The notes under the pieces: generated by a model
The model's database searches: none
The model's input: only the letters and a program-made list of their open reading frames with translations
Told to the model about the DNA's origin: nothing
Program-made: the position numbers and the translations under genes
Source: Lysobacteraceae bacterium
GTDB taxonomy: Bacteria; Pseudomonadota; Gammaproteobacteria; Xanthomonadales; Xanthomonadaceae
Assembly (NCBI GenBank): GCA_026005075.1
Contig: BPKJ01000001.1
Coordinates: 124,001-188,000 of the forward strand
Length of the DNA stretch: 64,000 nucleotides
Direction of reading: 5' to 3'
Part shown: piece by piece, positions 10,801 to 17,746 of the stretch
How the letters are laid out: the number at the start of each line of letters is the position of its first letter
How positions within the stretch are numbered: the first letter of the stretch is position 1

Positions 10801-11716
10801 TCGCGGCGTTGTACTGGGCCGTGGTCGGGTAGTTGCCGGGGCGGATCTCGTAGCGGTAGAGGGTCACGTTCGGCCCACCCGGCTGCGGCGGGACCACGGT
10901 GGGCTTGTTGTTGCCGTCGGGCGAGCTGGGCGTGGTGAGGTAATACGTTGGAATGAAGTACTGGAAACCGACATAACAGGTGCCCGTCACCACGAGAGGC
11001 GCGTTCAGGGTCCGCCACGAACCCGCACCGGTGAACCCGCCGCAGTTGTTGCTCACGTAGTAGGTCGTGCCGGCCGGAATCACCATCCCTTGCCGAACGC
11101 GGAACATCTCGCTCGTATCGGGGGTGGTGTTGCCGTCGTCGACCCGGTCGCGGGTATCCGCCGTCAGCGAATAGCGCAACCCGTCGATGAGATTTGGCCC
11201 GCCCGGTTCGAAGGAAGTCCCCGCACGGGCATCGACCTTGACCTCGGCCCACTCGGCCGGGGTATCCAGCGACTCCCATTCCGTGCCGTCGAACTTGCCC
11301 CAGGGGCGGTACTCCACGCCGGGGTTGTAGTAGGACGGGTTGAACTGGTGCGAGCGCGCAAACCCGAAGGCCGGAATCGGTGGAATCTCATCGCGGTTGG
11401 TGGCCCGGTTCGGGTGCGGGAACAGCTCGTAGTAGGCCGAACCGCTGTTGTGCGGCGTGCCGTCGGCGCGGAAGAAGGAGTTGTTGCCGGTGTTCCAGTA
11501 GAAGGCGCCGTTCTGGTTCGGGCTCAGGGTCTCCCAGTTCATGGAGCCCGAGTCGTCCAGCGCCATGATGAAGGAGGGCTTGACCGGCGCACCGAGCAGG
11601 AGGGGCTTTTCGGAAAGATCCAGCCCTGAGCCGGCGCGTGCGGTCGGCGCGGACAGGCCGGAGAGTGCGGTGAGCGCGGCAAGGGCGAGGGTGATGCGAA
11701 GGTTGCGGTGGTTCAT
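7811..11716 (-). CDS. pilY1: Type IV pilus tip adhesin/assembly protein PilY1
   Basis: 1301 residues with a signal peptide (MNHRNLRITLALAALTALSG...). Soon after it, FIMALDDSGSMNWE resembles a von Willebrand A metal-ion site (DxSxS). The C-terminal half is the PilC/PilY1 beta-propeller, with repeated segments such as VVGANDGMLHGFDA and LYAADYHGRIWKIDI, and an acidic loop VDGDGEDPAVD suited to calcium binding. PilY1 is secreted, sits at the pilus tip, promotes extension and acts in surface sensing and adhesion. After the propeller comes an odd tail of about 90 residues rich in Pro, Gly and Cys. The ATG follows AAGGAGAAGG. Its neighbours are pilX upstream and pilE downstream, which confirms the identity. 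Confidence 0.95.
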   Translation of the reverse strand: MNHRNLRITLALAALTALSGLSAPTARAGSGLDLSEKPLLLGAPVKPSFIMALDDSGSMNWETLSPNQNGAFYWNTGNNSFFRADGTPHNSGSAYYELFPHPNRATNRDEIPPIPAFGFARSHQFNPSYYNPGVEYRPWGKFDGTEWESLDTPAEWAEVKVDARAGTSFEPGGPNLIDGLRYSLTADTRDRVDDGNTTPDTSEMFRVRQGMVIPAGTTYYVSNNCGGFTGAGSWRTLNAPLVVTGTCYVGFQYFIPTYYLTTPSSPDGNNKPTVVPPQPGGPNVTLYRYEIRPGNYPTTAQYNAAITNFANWFSYYRSRNQALIAALTRSLQDVTFMRIGAFTINNRVNPVVMHDMEDFRDDASVAGRRRLFEWLYKVPANGGTPNAYAVAHVGEQFRRTSKTNSPESDPPVVDACQINGGMLFTDGYSNGGRPTSYGNVDGAAPFGTPPFSDGHSNQIADIAAYYYKTNLRTDLPTGQVPVPAACSGPSPDRRLDCNRDQHMRFYGITLGATGREFGVRFIQDPDTFVITPDPFTTSPPPNWLPFNNDQPEQVDDLWHATLNGRGLFVNATSPERVAKAMKSIIESITNAAQRSSGVAGSSGRLGTEFAVFVPEYDPNSWTGDLKAYTLDSSGNLDSVIWSAVDKLPAPASRQIFFSKPKSGGGFELKPFTASNLGSNDSARIAALGVTSGDFASGGEFAGRSVGDLIDYLRGDDRFEGSGKGMFRSRVFNSGSVSVHRPIGDIYGSQAQVLERRPLGYADLPRELGGRVYYVGTERKLEDAFKPGTYSEYVFNTKTKRKPVVVVGANDGMLHGFDASKNASTQGRELFAVIPNPLVSKMGRLARQNYKHTYYADGTPLITDACIGPAAGASNCSWKSVLVSGFGTGARSVIAMDVTDPATSFGPSNWLWEFNATQDPDLGYLINRPRVFIGEDGKWYAAFANGLNSDSHRAYVFVLDLKTGQLIRKFALGTTGSGSDPNGAVSVFPVDGDGEDPAVDPTENNLLTDTLYAADYHGRIWKIDIKDKNPVNWTVTLGGNPFYTAQAIDTAERSDKRQFITAELEVTRHPIRGNLIYFGTGRFLLNDDVVVPSTPQVQTFYAIWDDPDNATSFSGRAALQEQKIIGVDSGYLRVSSNPVNYLGTGAKRGWYLDLYQSGAGGFRNGMRIVRRAAVGGNILAVNAFRPAGTRCRPDGENFTFTLDAFSGTPISGGTGPCSDCAARPSSPGQPLEPPVLVPGPPPGGGPGKPCIPGTPGCTVTLPPGSDAAAGTPCRVATYVLGPDGATPIAESRCGRQAWWILE

Positions 11717-11756
11717 GAGCCCTTCTCCTTGGTATCGAAGGACGGGGAAACGAGAA

Positions 11757-12245
11757 TCAAGGCGTGATGTACAGCGACTGCACCACGGCCCTCGACGTGC
11801 GGGCGGCATCGGCGAAGTCCATCACGGTGATGCGCACCGGACACAGCGGAGGCAGGGCGACGTCGTTGCCGAGCGAAGCCGGGACGGGAACGATCTCGAC
11901 CAGCACCCGCGGCGTGTTGACGGCGCCGGCCAGCCATTGACCGATCTCCGCCGCCGAGTTGGCCGGCGCGGTGGGCAGCAGCGAGGACTCGCAGGACTCG
12001 GCCACGGCCGCGCTGGCTTCGCGCTCGGCGAAACGCAGACGGTCTTCCGAGAACAGGAAGCTGCCGAGGTCGGCAAGGTAGGCATCGGCCATGCGCTCCT
12101 GCAGCACCGTCACCCGGGAGGCGGCGATGCCGAGCAGGGAGACGATGATCAGGATGGCAAGGGCGATGAACAAGGCCGCACCGCGCTGCCGGGCAGGTCC
12201 CGTCACCTGCGCGGCTGCAAGCCTGGGATGGTTGGAGTGGATCAT
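11757..12245 (-). CDS. pilX: Type IV pilus minor pilin PilX
   Basis: 162 residues. RQRGAALFIALAILIIVSLL is the atypical prepilin sequence of PilX, which has the hydrophobic helix but lacks the usual Glu at position 5. A later RVTVLQERMADAYLADL segment and the small C-terminal domain fit the PilX N-terminal family. PilX, PilV, PilW and PilY1 form the priming/tip complex of type IV pili. It lies 14 bases after pilW and 40 bases before pilY1. Confidence 0.9.
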   Translation of the reverse strand: MIHSNHPRLAAAQVTGPARQRGAALFIALAILIIVSLLGIAASRVTVLQERMADAYLADLGSFLFSEDRLRFAEREASAAVAESCESSLLPTAPANSAAEIGQWLAGAVNTPRVLVEIVPVPASLGNDVALPPLCPVRITVMDFADAARTSRAVVQSLYITP

Positions 12246-12259
12246 GGCTCCGGCTCCGT

Positions 12260-13759
12260 TCAGTTGGCAATGCGGTTCCGCACCGCGAGGGTGGTCTGGT
12301 AGACGTGGCGCAGACGGCCGTCGTCGGGCGGCGTCACCCGCACATCGCCCACCAGCATGGGGGCAGGAGGCGGCACCGACCCGGGCGGCATCCGGTCCTC
12401 GCCACGTACCAGCAGGCTGATCCGCACGGAGCGGATTGCGAGCTGGCGCTTGAAGACCTCATCGGCGCTCAAGGTGGCGGGCAGGTGCTGCGAGGGCGAA
12501 CGCAGGCGATCGACCACGTCGTCGTTGGTGCACTGCTGGACCCGCGCATCACGCGCTGCGGGGGTCGCCGGTGCGGCTGCGGTGAAGGCACAGGCCGGAT
12601 CCTCGTGCTCGTCGTCCACGCCGACCAGGATCTGCATCATCTCCACGCCGCGGACCAGCTCCTCCGGCGGCCCGAACTGGATCGACTCGTTGGCGTTGGA
12701 GGGGTTCTGGATCAGCCGCCGCCGGTACAGCGCCGGGGGACCGTCGGCGGTCCGGCCGACGTGGTAGAGCACGTACTGGTAGCGGTACAGGCGCGCTGCG
12801 TCGACGTCCGCGCTCGCCTGCCGGTAGGACGGCGGCGAACCCGGCCAGATGGAGGCACAGACCGGGCAGGCCGTCCACTCGTCCCACTGGTTGAGGGTAC
12901 CCGAGCCGGTCGGCGCGGCGCGCGGCGAGGCGCCATTGATCTGCATCAGCGTCATGCCCTGGCTGCACTGGACGACGCCCCACAGCGTCCAGGGCGGCAG
13001 CAGGGTGTTGAGATTGGCCCAGCCGTCGGTGCCCCGCCAGGTCCAGCCGGCGCCGAGGTCGATGCCCTGGTCGAGCACGCCGCCGTTGAAGTTGAGCAGG
13101 TCCCGCGAGGGCTGCAGCATCCGCACCACGAGCACGTCGCTGCCGGGAACGAGGTCGCCGACCTCGTTGCCCAGCAGGCCGTTGGAACCGAGATCCGGCG
13201 CGGTGCTGACCAGCCGGCTGGGCAGCGCAGGCAGGAAATCCGCGCTGTTGGTGACCCCGGATGGCGATGCCTGCAGCGGCGTTGCGAGGGTGTCACCGGG
13301 CGAGGTGTTCTTGTAGTCGTAGACCTCGATGGGACGATGGACCTGCGCAACATAGGGGGGGCTGCCGGGCGCAGGCTCGAACAGCGCCACCCGCGCCCTC
13401 GCCTCGGGCCATATGTGCCAGTTGGGGGTGGGCGGCGCCGGCAGCGCCGCGGGCAGGACGCTCAGCCGGTTGAAGACCGACAGCAACCCGTAGGCGTTGT
13501 TGAGGCGGGAACAGCCGAGAAAGCCCGCCGACTGCACGTCCTCGCGCAGGAATTGCCCCGCAAAGCGCGCTTCCTCCTGCAACCGCGAGAGGCTGCCCGC
13601 GGCGGTGAAGGAGGCCCGGATCGATCCGAAGACCTGGATCACCCCGACGGTGAGCAGCAGGCCCAGCGCCAGGGCGACCATCAGCTCGATCAGCGACAGG
13701 CCGTGCTGGGCACGGCGCCCGGGGGTCTGGTGGGCAGCAGCGGAGGCGGAGAGGTTCAT
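12260..13759 (-). CDS. pilW: Type IV pilus minor pilin PilW
   Basis: 499 residues. An 18-residue leader ends QHG and is followed by LSLIELMVALALGLLLTVGV. RLQEEARFAGQFLREDVQSAGFLGC is a hallmark of PilW, including the conserved Gly-Cys. At nearly 500 residues it is longer than the roughly 280-350 common for PilW in pseudomonads, with an enlarged C-terminal globular domain containing several Cys residues (CSQG, CPVCAS, DPACAF, VQQC). It acts with PilX, PilV, FimU and PilY1 in pilus priming. Its ATG lies 13 bases after the pilV stop. Confidence 0.92.
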   Translation of the reverse strand: MNLSASAAAHQTPGRRAQHGLSLIELMVALALGLLLTVGVIQVFGSIRASFTAAGSLSRLQEEARFAGQFLREDVQSAGFLGCSRLNNAYGLLSVFNRLSVLPAALPAPPTPNWHIWPEARARVALFEPAPGSPPYVAQVHRPIEVYDYKNTSPGDTLATPLQASPSGVTNSADFLPALPSRLVSTAPDLGSNGLLGNEVGDLVPGSDVLVVRMLQPSRDLLNFNGGVLDQGIDLGAGWTWRGTDGWANLNTLLPPWTLWGVVQCSQGMTLMQINGASPRAAPTGSGTLNQWDEWTACPVCASIWPGSPPSYRQASADVDAARLYRYQYVLYHVGRTADGPPALYRRRLIQNPSNANESIQFGPPEELVRGVEMMQILVGVDDEHEDPACAFTAAAPATPAARDARVQQCTNDDVVDRLRSPSQHLPATLSADEVFKRQLAIRSVRISLLVRGEDRMPPGSVPPPAPMLVGDVRVTPPDDGRLRHVYQTTLAVRNRIAN

Positions 13760-13772
13760 TCGTCAATCCCGT

Positions 13773-14453
13773 TCAGATCGAGGTGCACAGGCGGATGACC
13801 GTGATCCGGCCGCTCGACCAGCTCTGCTGGCGGGCCTGGTAGTCGGCGGTGGCGTAGCCCCCGGTCCACAGGCACTCGTTGGGGTTGGCGCCGGCCATCA
13901 CCGCCGCACACTGTGCCGGCGTGGCGTCGCTGCCGGCCTGGGTGCGGTCGTCGGTCCAGCACACGTCGACGATCACGTTGTAGGCATCGAAGGTCGAGCC
14001 GGTCAGCAGCCCTTCGGTGTGCGTGCCGGGCAGGACCTGCACGCGCCCGCTGCCGCCGGGCAACTGGTAGCACAGCGCCTGCTGCCAGCGCTGCAGTTCG
14101 ACCTCGTGCACGCGGTCGTTGTTGGGGTAGGCGGTCGGCGCCCAGGTCGGGCTCGCGCACAGCGTCGCGGGGTTGCTGAAGGTCGGCGAGTTGTAGCGCA
14201 TGGCGTTGGCCCAGTTGGCGCGCAGGATGTCGGTGATCTCCAGCGCATAGTTCGCCGCCTGGGTGCGGAAGTTGCCGCTCTGGGCGTTGCGCATGCTCGC
14301 GGTCATCAGCGCGGCCATGCCGAGCAGGCCAACCGAGAGCACCAGAATGGCGACCAGCACCTCGATCATCGAGAACCCGGCCGCACCGTACCGCCGGCCC
14401 GCCCGAGCGGGCCGCCCAGCGCAGGCACCAGGCATGAGGTTCGGCTTCAGCAT
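13773..14453 (-). CDS. pilV: Type IV pilus minor pilin PilV
   Basis: 226 residues. GAAGFSMIEVLVAILVLSVG is the PilV-type prepilin signature, here behind a longer leader of about 27 residues. The NFRTQAANYALEITDILRANW helix and Cys residues in LCAS, LCYQ, VCWTD, QCAAV, ECLW and LCTS fit the family. The start ATG overlaps the fimU stop by seven bases, so translation is probably coupled, and GGAG lies just upstream. It is part of the tip-priming complex. Confidence 0.92.
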   Translation of the reverse strand: MLKPNLMPGACAGRPARAGRRYGAAGFSMIEVLVAILVLSVGLLGMAALMTASMRNAQSGNFRTQAANYALEITDILRANWANAMRYNSPTFSNPATLCASPTWAPTAYPNNDRVHEVELQRWQQALCYQLPGGSGRVQVLPGTHTEGLLTGSTFDAYNVIVDVCWTDDRTQAGSDATPAQCAAVMAGANPNECLWTGGYATADYQARQQSWSSGRITVIRLCTSI

Positions 14454-14989
14454 GAGCGTTTCTCCGTTCCGGTCTGGCCACTTCCGCGCAGGATGAGGGC
14501 GCGCGGGTATTCCCTCCCCGCCGGGCACTCCTGCGGCCGCAGGACCAGTTCGCCCGGAGCCGTCACCAGCTGGCCGCGCCGATCGAAGGTGACCAGGGTC
14601 GGCCCGGCGATCTGATCGGCGGGGGAAATCTGTCCGACCTGCAGGATCTCCGGCTCGTCGGTGGCGGCGACGGCGGCGTCCACCGTCCCGTCGCCATCGA
14701 CGTCGCGCCAGATCAGCCAGCCCTGCCCCCAGCTGTTCTGGCAGTCGTCGAGGGTGGCATTGGCCGCACACACCGAGACCGGCTGGTTGCGCCGGATCGC
14801 CTCGCTGCGCGCCAGCATCAGGCTGGCCTGCAGTTCGTTGTGCTCGGCCACGATGCGGTTGCGGACCGTGGCCTCGCGGAAACTGGGCAGGGCCATGCCG
14901 AGCACGATGCCCAGCAGCACGATCACCACGAGCAGCTCGATCAGGGTGAAGCCGGTGGCCGGAGCCGGGAGAGCACGGATGGCACGCAT
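14447..14989 (-). CDS. fimU: FimU/FimT-family minor pilin, first gene of the operon
   Basis: 180 residues. The short leader MRAIRALPAPATG is cleaved before FTLIELLVVIVLLGIVLGMA. HNELQASLMLARSEAIRRNQ is the GspH/FimT signature, and Cys residues in SVCAANATLDDCQN and LRPQECPAG match. As the first gene of fimU-pilVWXY1E it is named FimU by position; by sequence it could equally be called FimT. AAGGGA precedes the ATG. The 141 bases upstream to ppnN hold no other gene and must contain the operon promoter, although I could not pick a convincing -10. Confidence 0.88.
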   Translation of the reverse strand: MRAIRALPAPATGFTLIELLVVIVLLGIVLGMALPSFREATVRNRIVAEHNELQASLMLARSEAIRRNQPVSVCAANATLDDCQNSWGQGWLIWRDVDGDGTVDAAVAATDEPEILQVGQISPADQIAGPTLVTFDRRGQLVTAPGELVLRPQECPAGREYPRALILRGSGQTGTEKRSC

Positions 14990-15130
14990 GGCGGAAGATC
15001 CCTTGCTGACGAGGGCAACATATTCCCTGCCGACGCCCGCTTCCAGCGCGCGCCGACATGCGGCGCCTGTGGGGGGATCAGCGCATCCGCGCCGGGGCAG
15101 CGGGGCGGGCGCATGGCCGGCCGGCGGCGG

Positions 15131-16513
15131 TCAGCCGGGGGTGACGATCCGGTAGCAAGGCTGGTAGTCGCCGGACATCTTCATCCGCCCCTGCCGGACG
15201 AAGTCCTCCAGCAGGGCGTCCAGCGCCTGCATGATCGCCGGCTCGCCGTCGATGCGGAACGGCCCATGCCGGTCGATGGCGCGCATGCCCTCCTCCTTGA
15301 CGTTGCCCGCGACGATGCCGGAGAAGGCCCGCCTGAGGTCCGCGGCCAGTTCATGCACCGGCACGTCGCGGTGCAGGTGCAGCCTTGCCATGTTCTCGTG
15401 GCTCGGCGCGAAGGGCTGCTGGAACGGCAGCGGGATGTGCAGCGACCAGTTGAAGAAGAACGCATCCTTGGTCTCCAGCCGGTACTGGCGGACCTCCTCC
15501 ATGCCGCGGCTCACGTGCCTTGCGACCTCGACCGGATCGTCGACGATGATCCGGTAGCGCGCCGCCACCGCCTCGCCCAGGGCGAGCCGGAGGAAACGGT
15601 CGATCTGCTCGAAGTAGGCCGACGATTCCCGTGGGCCGGTCAGCACCAGCGGGAACGGCAGGTCGCGGTTGGCCGGATGCAGCAGGATGCCGAGCAGGTA
15701 GAGGATCTCCTCGGCCGTGCCAACCCCTCCCGGAAAGACGATGATGGCGTGGCCGAGGCGCACGAAGGCCTCGAGGCGCTTCTCGATGTCCGGCATGATC
15801 ACCAGGTGATTGACGATCGGGTTGGGCGACTCGGCGGCGATGATGCCCGGCTCGGTGATGCCGATGTAGAAGTTGTTGTAGCGGCGCTGCTTGGCATGGG
15901 CGATGGTCGCTCCCTTCATCGGCCCCTTCATCGCACCCGGGCCGCATCCGGTGCAGATGTCGAGGCCGCGCAGGCCGAGCTGGTAGCCGACCAGCTTGGT
16001 GTACTCGTACTCGTGACGCCGGATCGAATGCCCGCCCCAGCAGACCACGAGGTTGGGCTCCACCCCGGGCCGCAGGACCTGGGCGTTGCGCAGGATCTGG
16101 AAGACCGCCGAGGTGATGCCCTCGGAGGTCGCGAGATCGAGGCCCGCGCTCTGGCGGATCTCGGTCGACACGTAGACGATGTCGCGCACCACCGCGAACA
16201 GCAGGTCGGCCACACCGGCGATCAGGCGGCCGTCGACGAAGGCGGTCGCCGGCGCGTCGATGAGTTCCAGCTTGATGCCGCGGTCCTGCTGCATCACCTG
16301 GATGTCGAAGCTCGGGTAGCGCTCCATCGCGGCGCGCGGGTCGTCCGACTCGCTTCCGGTCGTGAGCACCGCCAGGGCACAGCGCCGCAGCAGCTCGTGC
16401 AGGCCACCGGCCGAGGCGTCACGGAGGCGCTGGACCTCCACCCTCGAGAGCACATCGAGCCCCCCGCGCGGGGAAATGCGGGCACTGACGACGGGCGGGC
16501 GTTGGCAATCCAT
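15131..16513 (-). CDS. ppnN: Nucleotide 5'-monophosphate nucleosidase PpnN (YgdH family)
   Basis: 460 residues, against about 454 in E. coli PpnN. The Rossmann-like LOG core shows GLDICTGCGPGAMKGPMKGA and the nucleotide-monophosphate motif FPGGVGTAEEILYLLGIL, where PGGxGTxxE is the family signature. Flanking N- and C-terminal domains (starting SRVEVQRLRD and HIPLPFQQPF) are those of PpnN rather than of the short LOG proteins. PpnN hydrolyses purine and pyrimidine monophosphates to free base and ribose-5-phosphate and is activated by (p)ppGpp in E. coli. The ATG follows AAGGAAG. It lies 70 bases after the stop of the rhodanese gene and may be cotranscribed with it. Confidence 0.93.
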   Translation of the reverse strand: MDCQRPPVVSARISPRGGLDVLSRVEVQRLRDASAGGLHELLRRCALAVLTTGSESDDPRAAMERYPSFDIQVMQQDRGIKLELIDAPATAFVDGRLIAGVADLLFAVVRDIVYVSTEIRQSAGLDLATSEGITSAVFQILRNAQVLRPGVEPNLVVCWGGHSIRRHEYEYTKLVGYQLGLRGLDICTGCGPGAMKGPMKGATIAHAKQRRYNNFYIGITEPGIIAAESPNPIVNHLVIMPDIEKRLEAFVRLGHAIIVFPGGVGTAEEILYLLGILLHPANRDLPFPLVLTGPRESSAYFEQIDRFLRLALGEAVAARYRIIVDDPVEVARHVSRGMEEVRQYRLETKDAFFFNWSLHIPLPFQQPFAPSHENMARLHLHRDVPVHELAADLRRAFSGIVAGNVKEEGMRAIDRHGPFRIDGEPAIMQALDALLEDFVRQGRMKMSGDYQPCYRIVTPG

Positions 16514-16583
16514 GATGCTTCCTTTCAGACCTGGGCAGGACGCAGCGCGCCGCTCGGCGGGCGCGGCGTCCTCGAACCTCGTT

Positions 16584-17603
16584 TCAGCGGGAGACGAGCC
16601 GCGACTGCGGCACCCCCCCCTCGATCCAGCGGGCATTGAAGCCGCGCTCACGGAGCAGGAAGGTCGCCGAGGCGCTGCGGCCGCCCGCGTCGCAGTAGGT
16701 GACCACCGGGCGGGAGGCGTCCAGTTCGCTGCAGCGGACGCGGATGTCACGCAGCGGCAGGTTGAGCGCCCCGGGCAGATGGCCCCAGGCGTACTCCTCC
16801 GGGAGCCGCACATCGACCAGCTGCATGCCCTCGACGATTTCCTCCAGCCGCATCGGCGGGACCATGGGCTCGCGGAGGAACCGCTGGAAGTCCCGTGCCG
16901 TGAGCCGGACCAGGCGGCAGTCGGTCACCGCCTCCACGGTGGCGTTGCGGCTCAGCCCCGAGACCAGCGCCTCCTCCCCGAAGCCCTCGCCCGGGGGGAT
17001 CCGGTCGACCTCGACGAGCGGGCCACCAGGCCGCTCGGGCCGCAGCACCCGGCACTCCCCGGAGACCAGCACATAGTAGTAGTCGCCCGGCGCCTCGTAC
17101 TCGATGATCACCTCGCCGGCGGCGAACTCCACGGGTTCCACCGCCGAGATGACCCGCACGATGTTGGCCGACGGCACCTGCTGCAGGACCGGGCTGCGCA
17201 GCATGGCCACCATCCAGTCGGCCGACTGGTCTTCCCCGATGTCACGCACCTCGATGGGCCCTGCCTGTGTCCACGTCATGATCTGATCGAGTCGATCCCG
17301 GTCAATGTACAACAGGCGCGCGTCGGTGAGGCAGCGCGCCGTGCACCCATAGACCGCCCCGTTGGAGAGCGGGTGGCGGGCCTCGTGGCTGCCCGCCTCG
17401 ACGCGGAACAGGGCGCCGTCCTGCTCGATCTCGAGCACGCCCTCGACGAGGTAGGCCACCCTGCGCGTGCGCGCACCCGCGGTGAACGCCACCTCCCCTG
17501 CCCTGCAGGCCACGACCTGGCTGCTGCGGGCCAGCTCGGCCCGGTCGCCGGGATTCAGGCTGCAGGTCGGCACGAAGCGGCCGAACAGAGAGAGCTCGAT
17601 CAT
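16584..17603 (-). CDS. Double cyclic-nucleotide-binding domain protein with C-terminal rhodanese domain
   Basis: 339 residues. Residues about 10-120 form a first, weaker cNMP-binding-like fold (ACRAGEVAFTAGARTRRVAYLVEG). Residues about 135-240 form a clearer cNMP domain (PVEFAAGEVIIEYEAPGD, GEGFGEEALVSGLSRNATVEA). Residues about 250-339 are a rhodanese domain with DVRLPEEYAWGHLPGALNLP and active loop CDAGGRSA, so the catalytic Cys is intact. There is no DNA-binding domain, so it is not a Crp-type activator. It may sense a nucleotide and transfer or bind sulfur; that link is inference. A TATAGT lies six bases before the ATG, which predicts a leaderless transcript. Confidence 0.85.
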   Translation of the reverse strand: MIELSLFGRFVPTCSLNPGDRAELARSSQVVACRAGEVAFTAGARTRRVAYLVEGVLEIEQDGALFRVEAGSHEARHPLSNGAVYGCTARCLTDARLLYIDRDRLDQIMTWTQAGPIEVRDIGEDQSADWMVAMLRSPVLQQVPSANIVRVISAVEPVEFAAGEVIIEYEAPGDYYYVLVSGECRVLRPERPGGPLVEVDRIPPGEGFGEEALVSGLSRNATVEAVTDCRLVRLTARDFQRFLREPMVPPMRLEEIVEGMQLVDVRLPEEYAWGHLPGALNLPLRDIRVRCSELDASRPVVTYCDAGGRSASATFLLRERGFNARWIEGGVPQSRLVSR

Positions 17604-17609
17604 CCGCGA

Positions 17610-17615
17610 ACTATA
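17610..17615 (-). promoter_or_regulatory. -10 element placed for leaderless cNMP/rhodanese mRNA
   Basis: TATAGT on the minus strand, then TCGCGG, then the ATG. This is the same six-base spacing as at uvrB, and no Shine-Dalgarno is present. A TCTCCA 17 bases upstream is only a weak -35. Confidence 0.5.
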
Positions 17616-17698
17616 ACCGCTTCGGACCCGCGTGGAGACGGGAGACGAGCGCGATCCCGACGCTCACCTGCCCCCGGAATCGGTCTCGTGGAAACGAA

Positions 17699-17722
17699 AG
17701 CGGCCGGGCAAACCCGGCCGCT
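17699..17722 (-). terminator. Terminator of the TonB-dependent receptor gene
   Basis: A perfect 10-bp stem, AGCGGCCGGG / CCCGGCCGCT, has a 4-base loop. On the minus strand it is followed by an interrupted T tract (TTCGTTT). It starts 24 bases past the receptor stop. Confidence 0.75.
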
Positions 17723-17746
17723 CTCGTGTCCCTGCTGCAGGCCCGC

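Noticed and set aside
7679-11629. A very long open frame on the plus strand opposite pilY1
   Set aside because: Its composition is that of antisense sequence in GC-rich DNA. It has no family motifs and no ribosome site, and the minus strand encodes a full PilY1.
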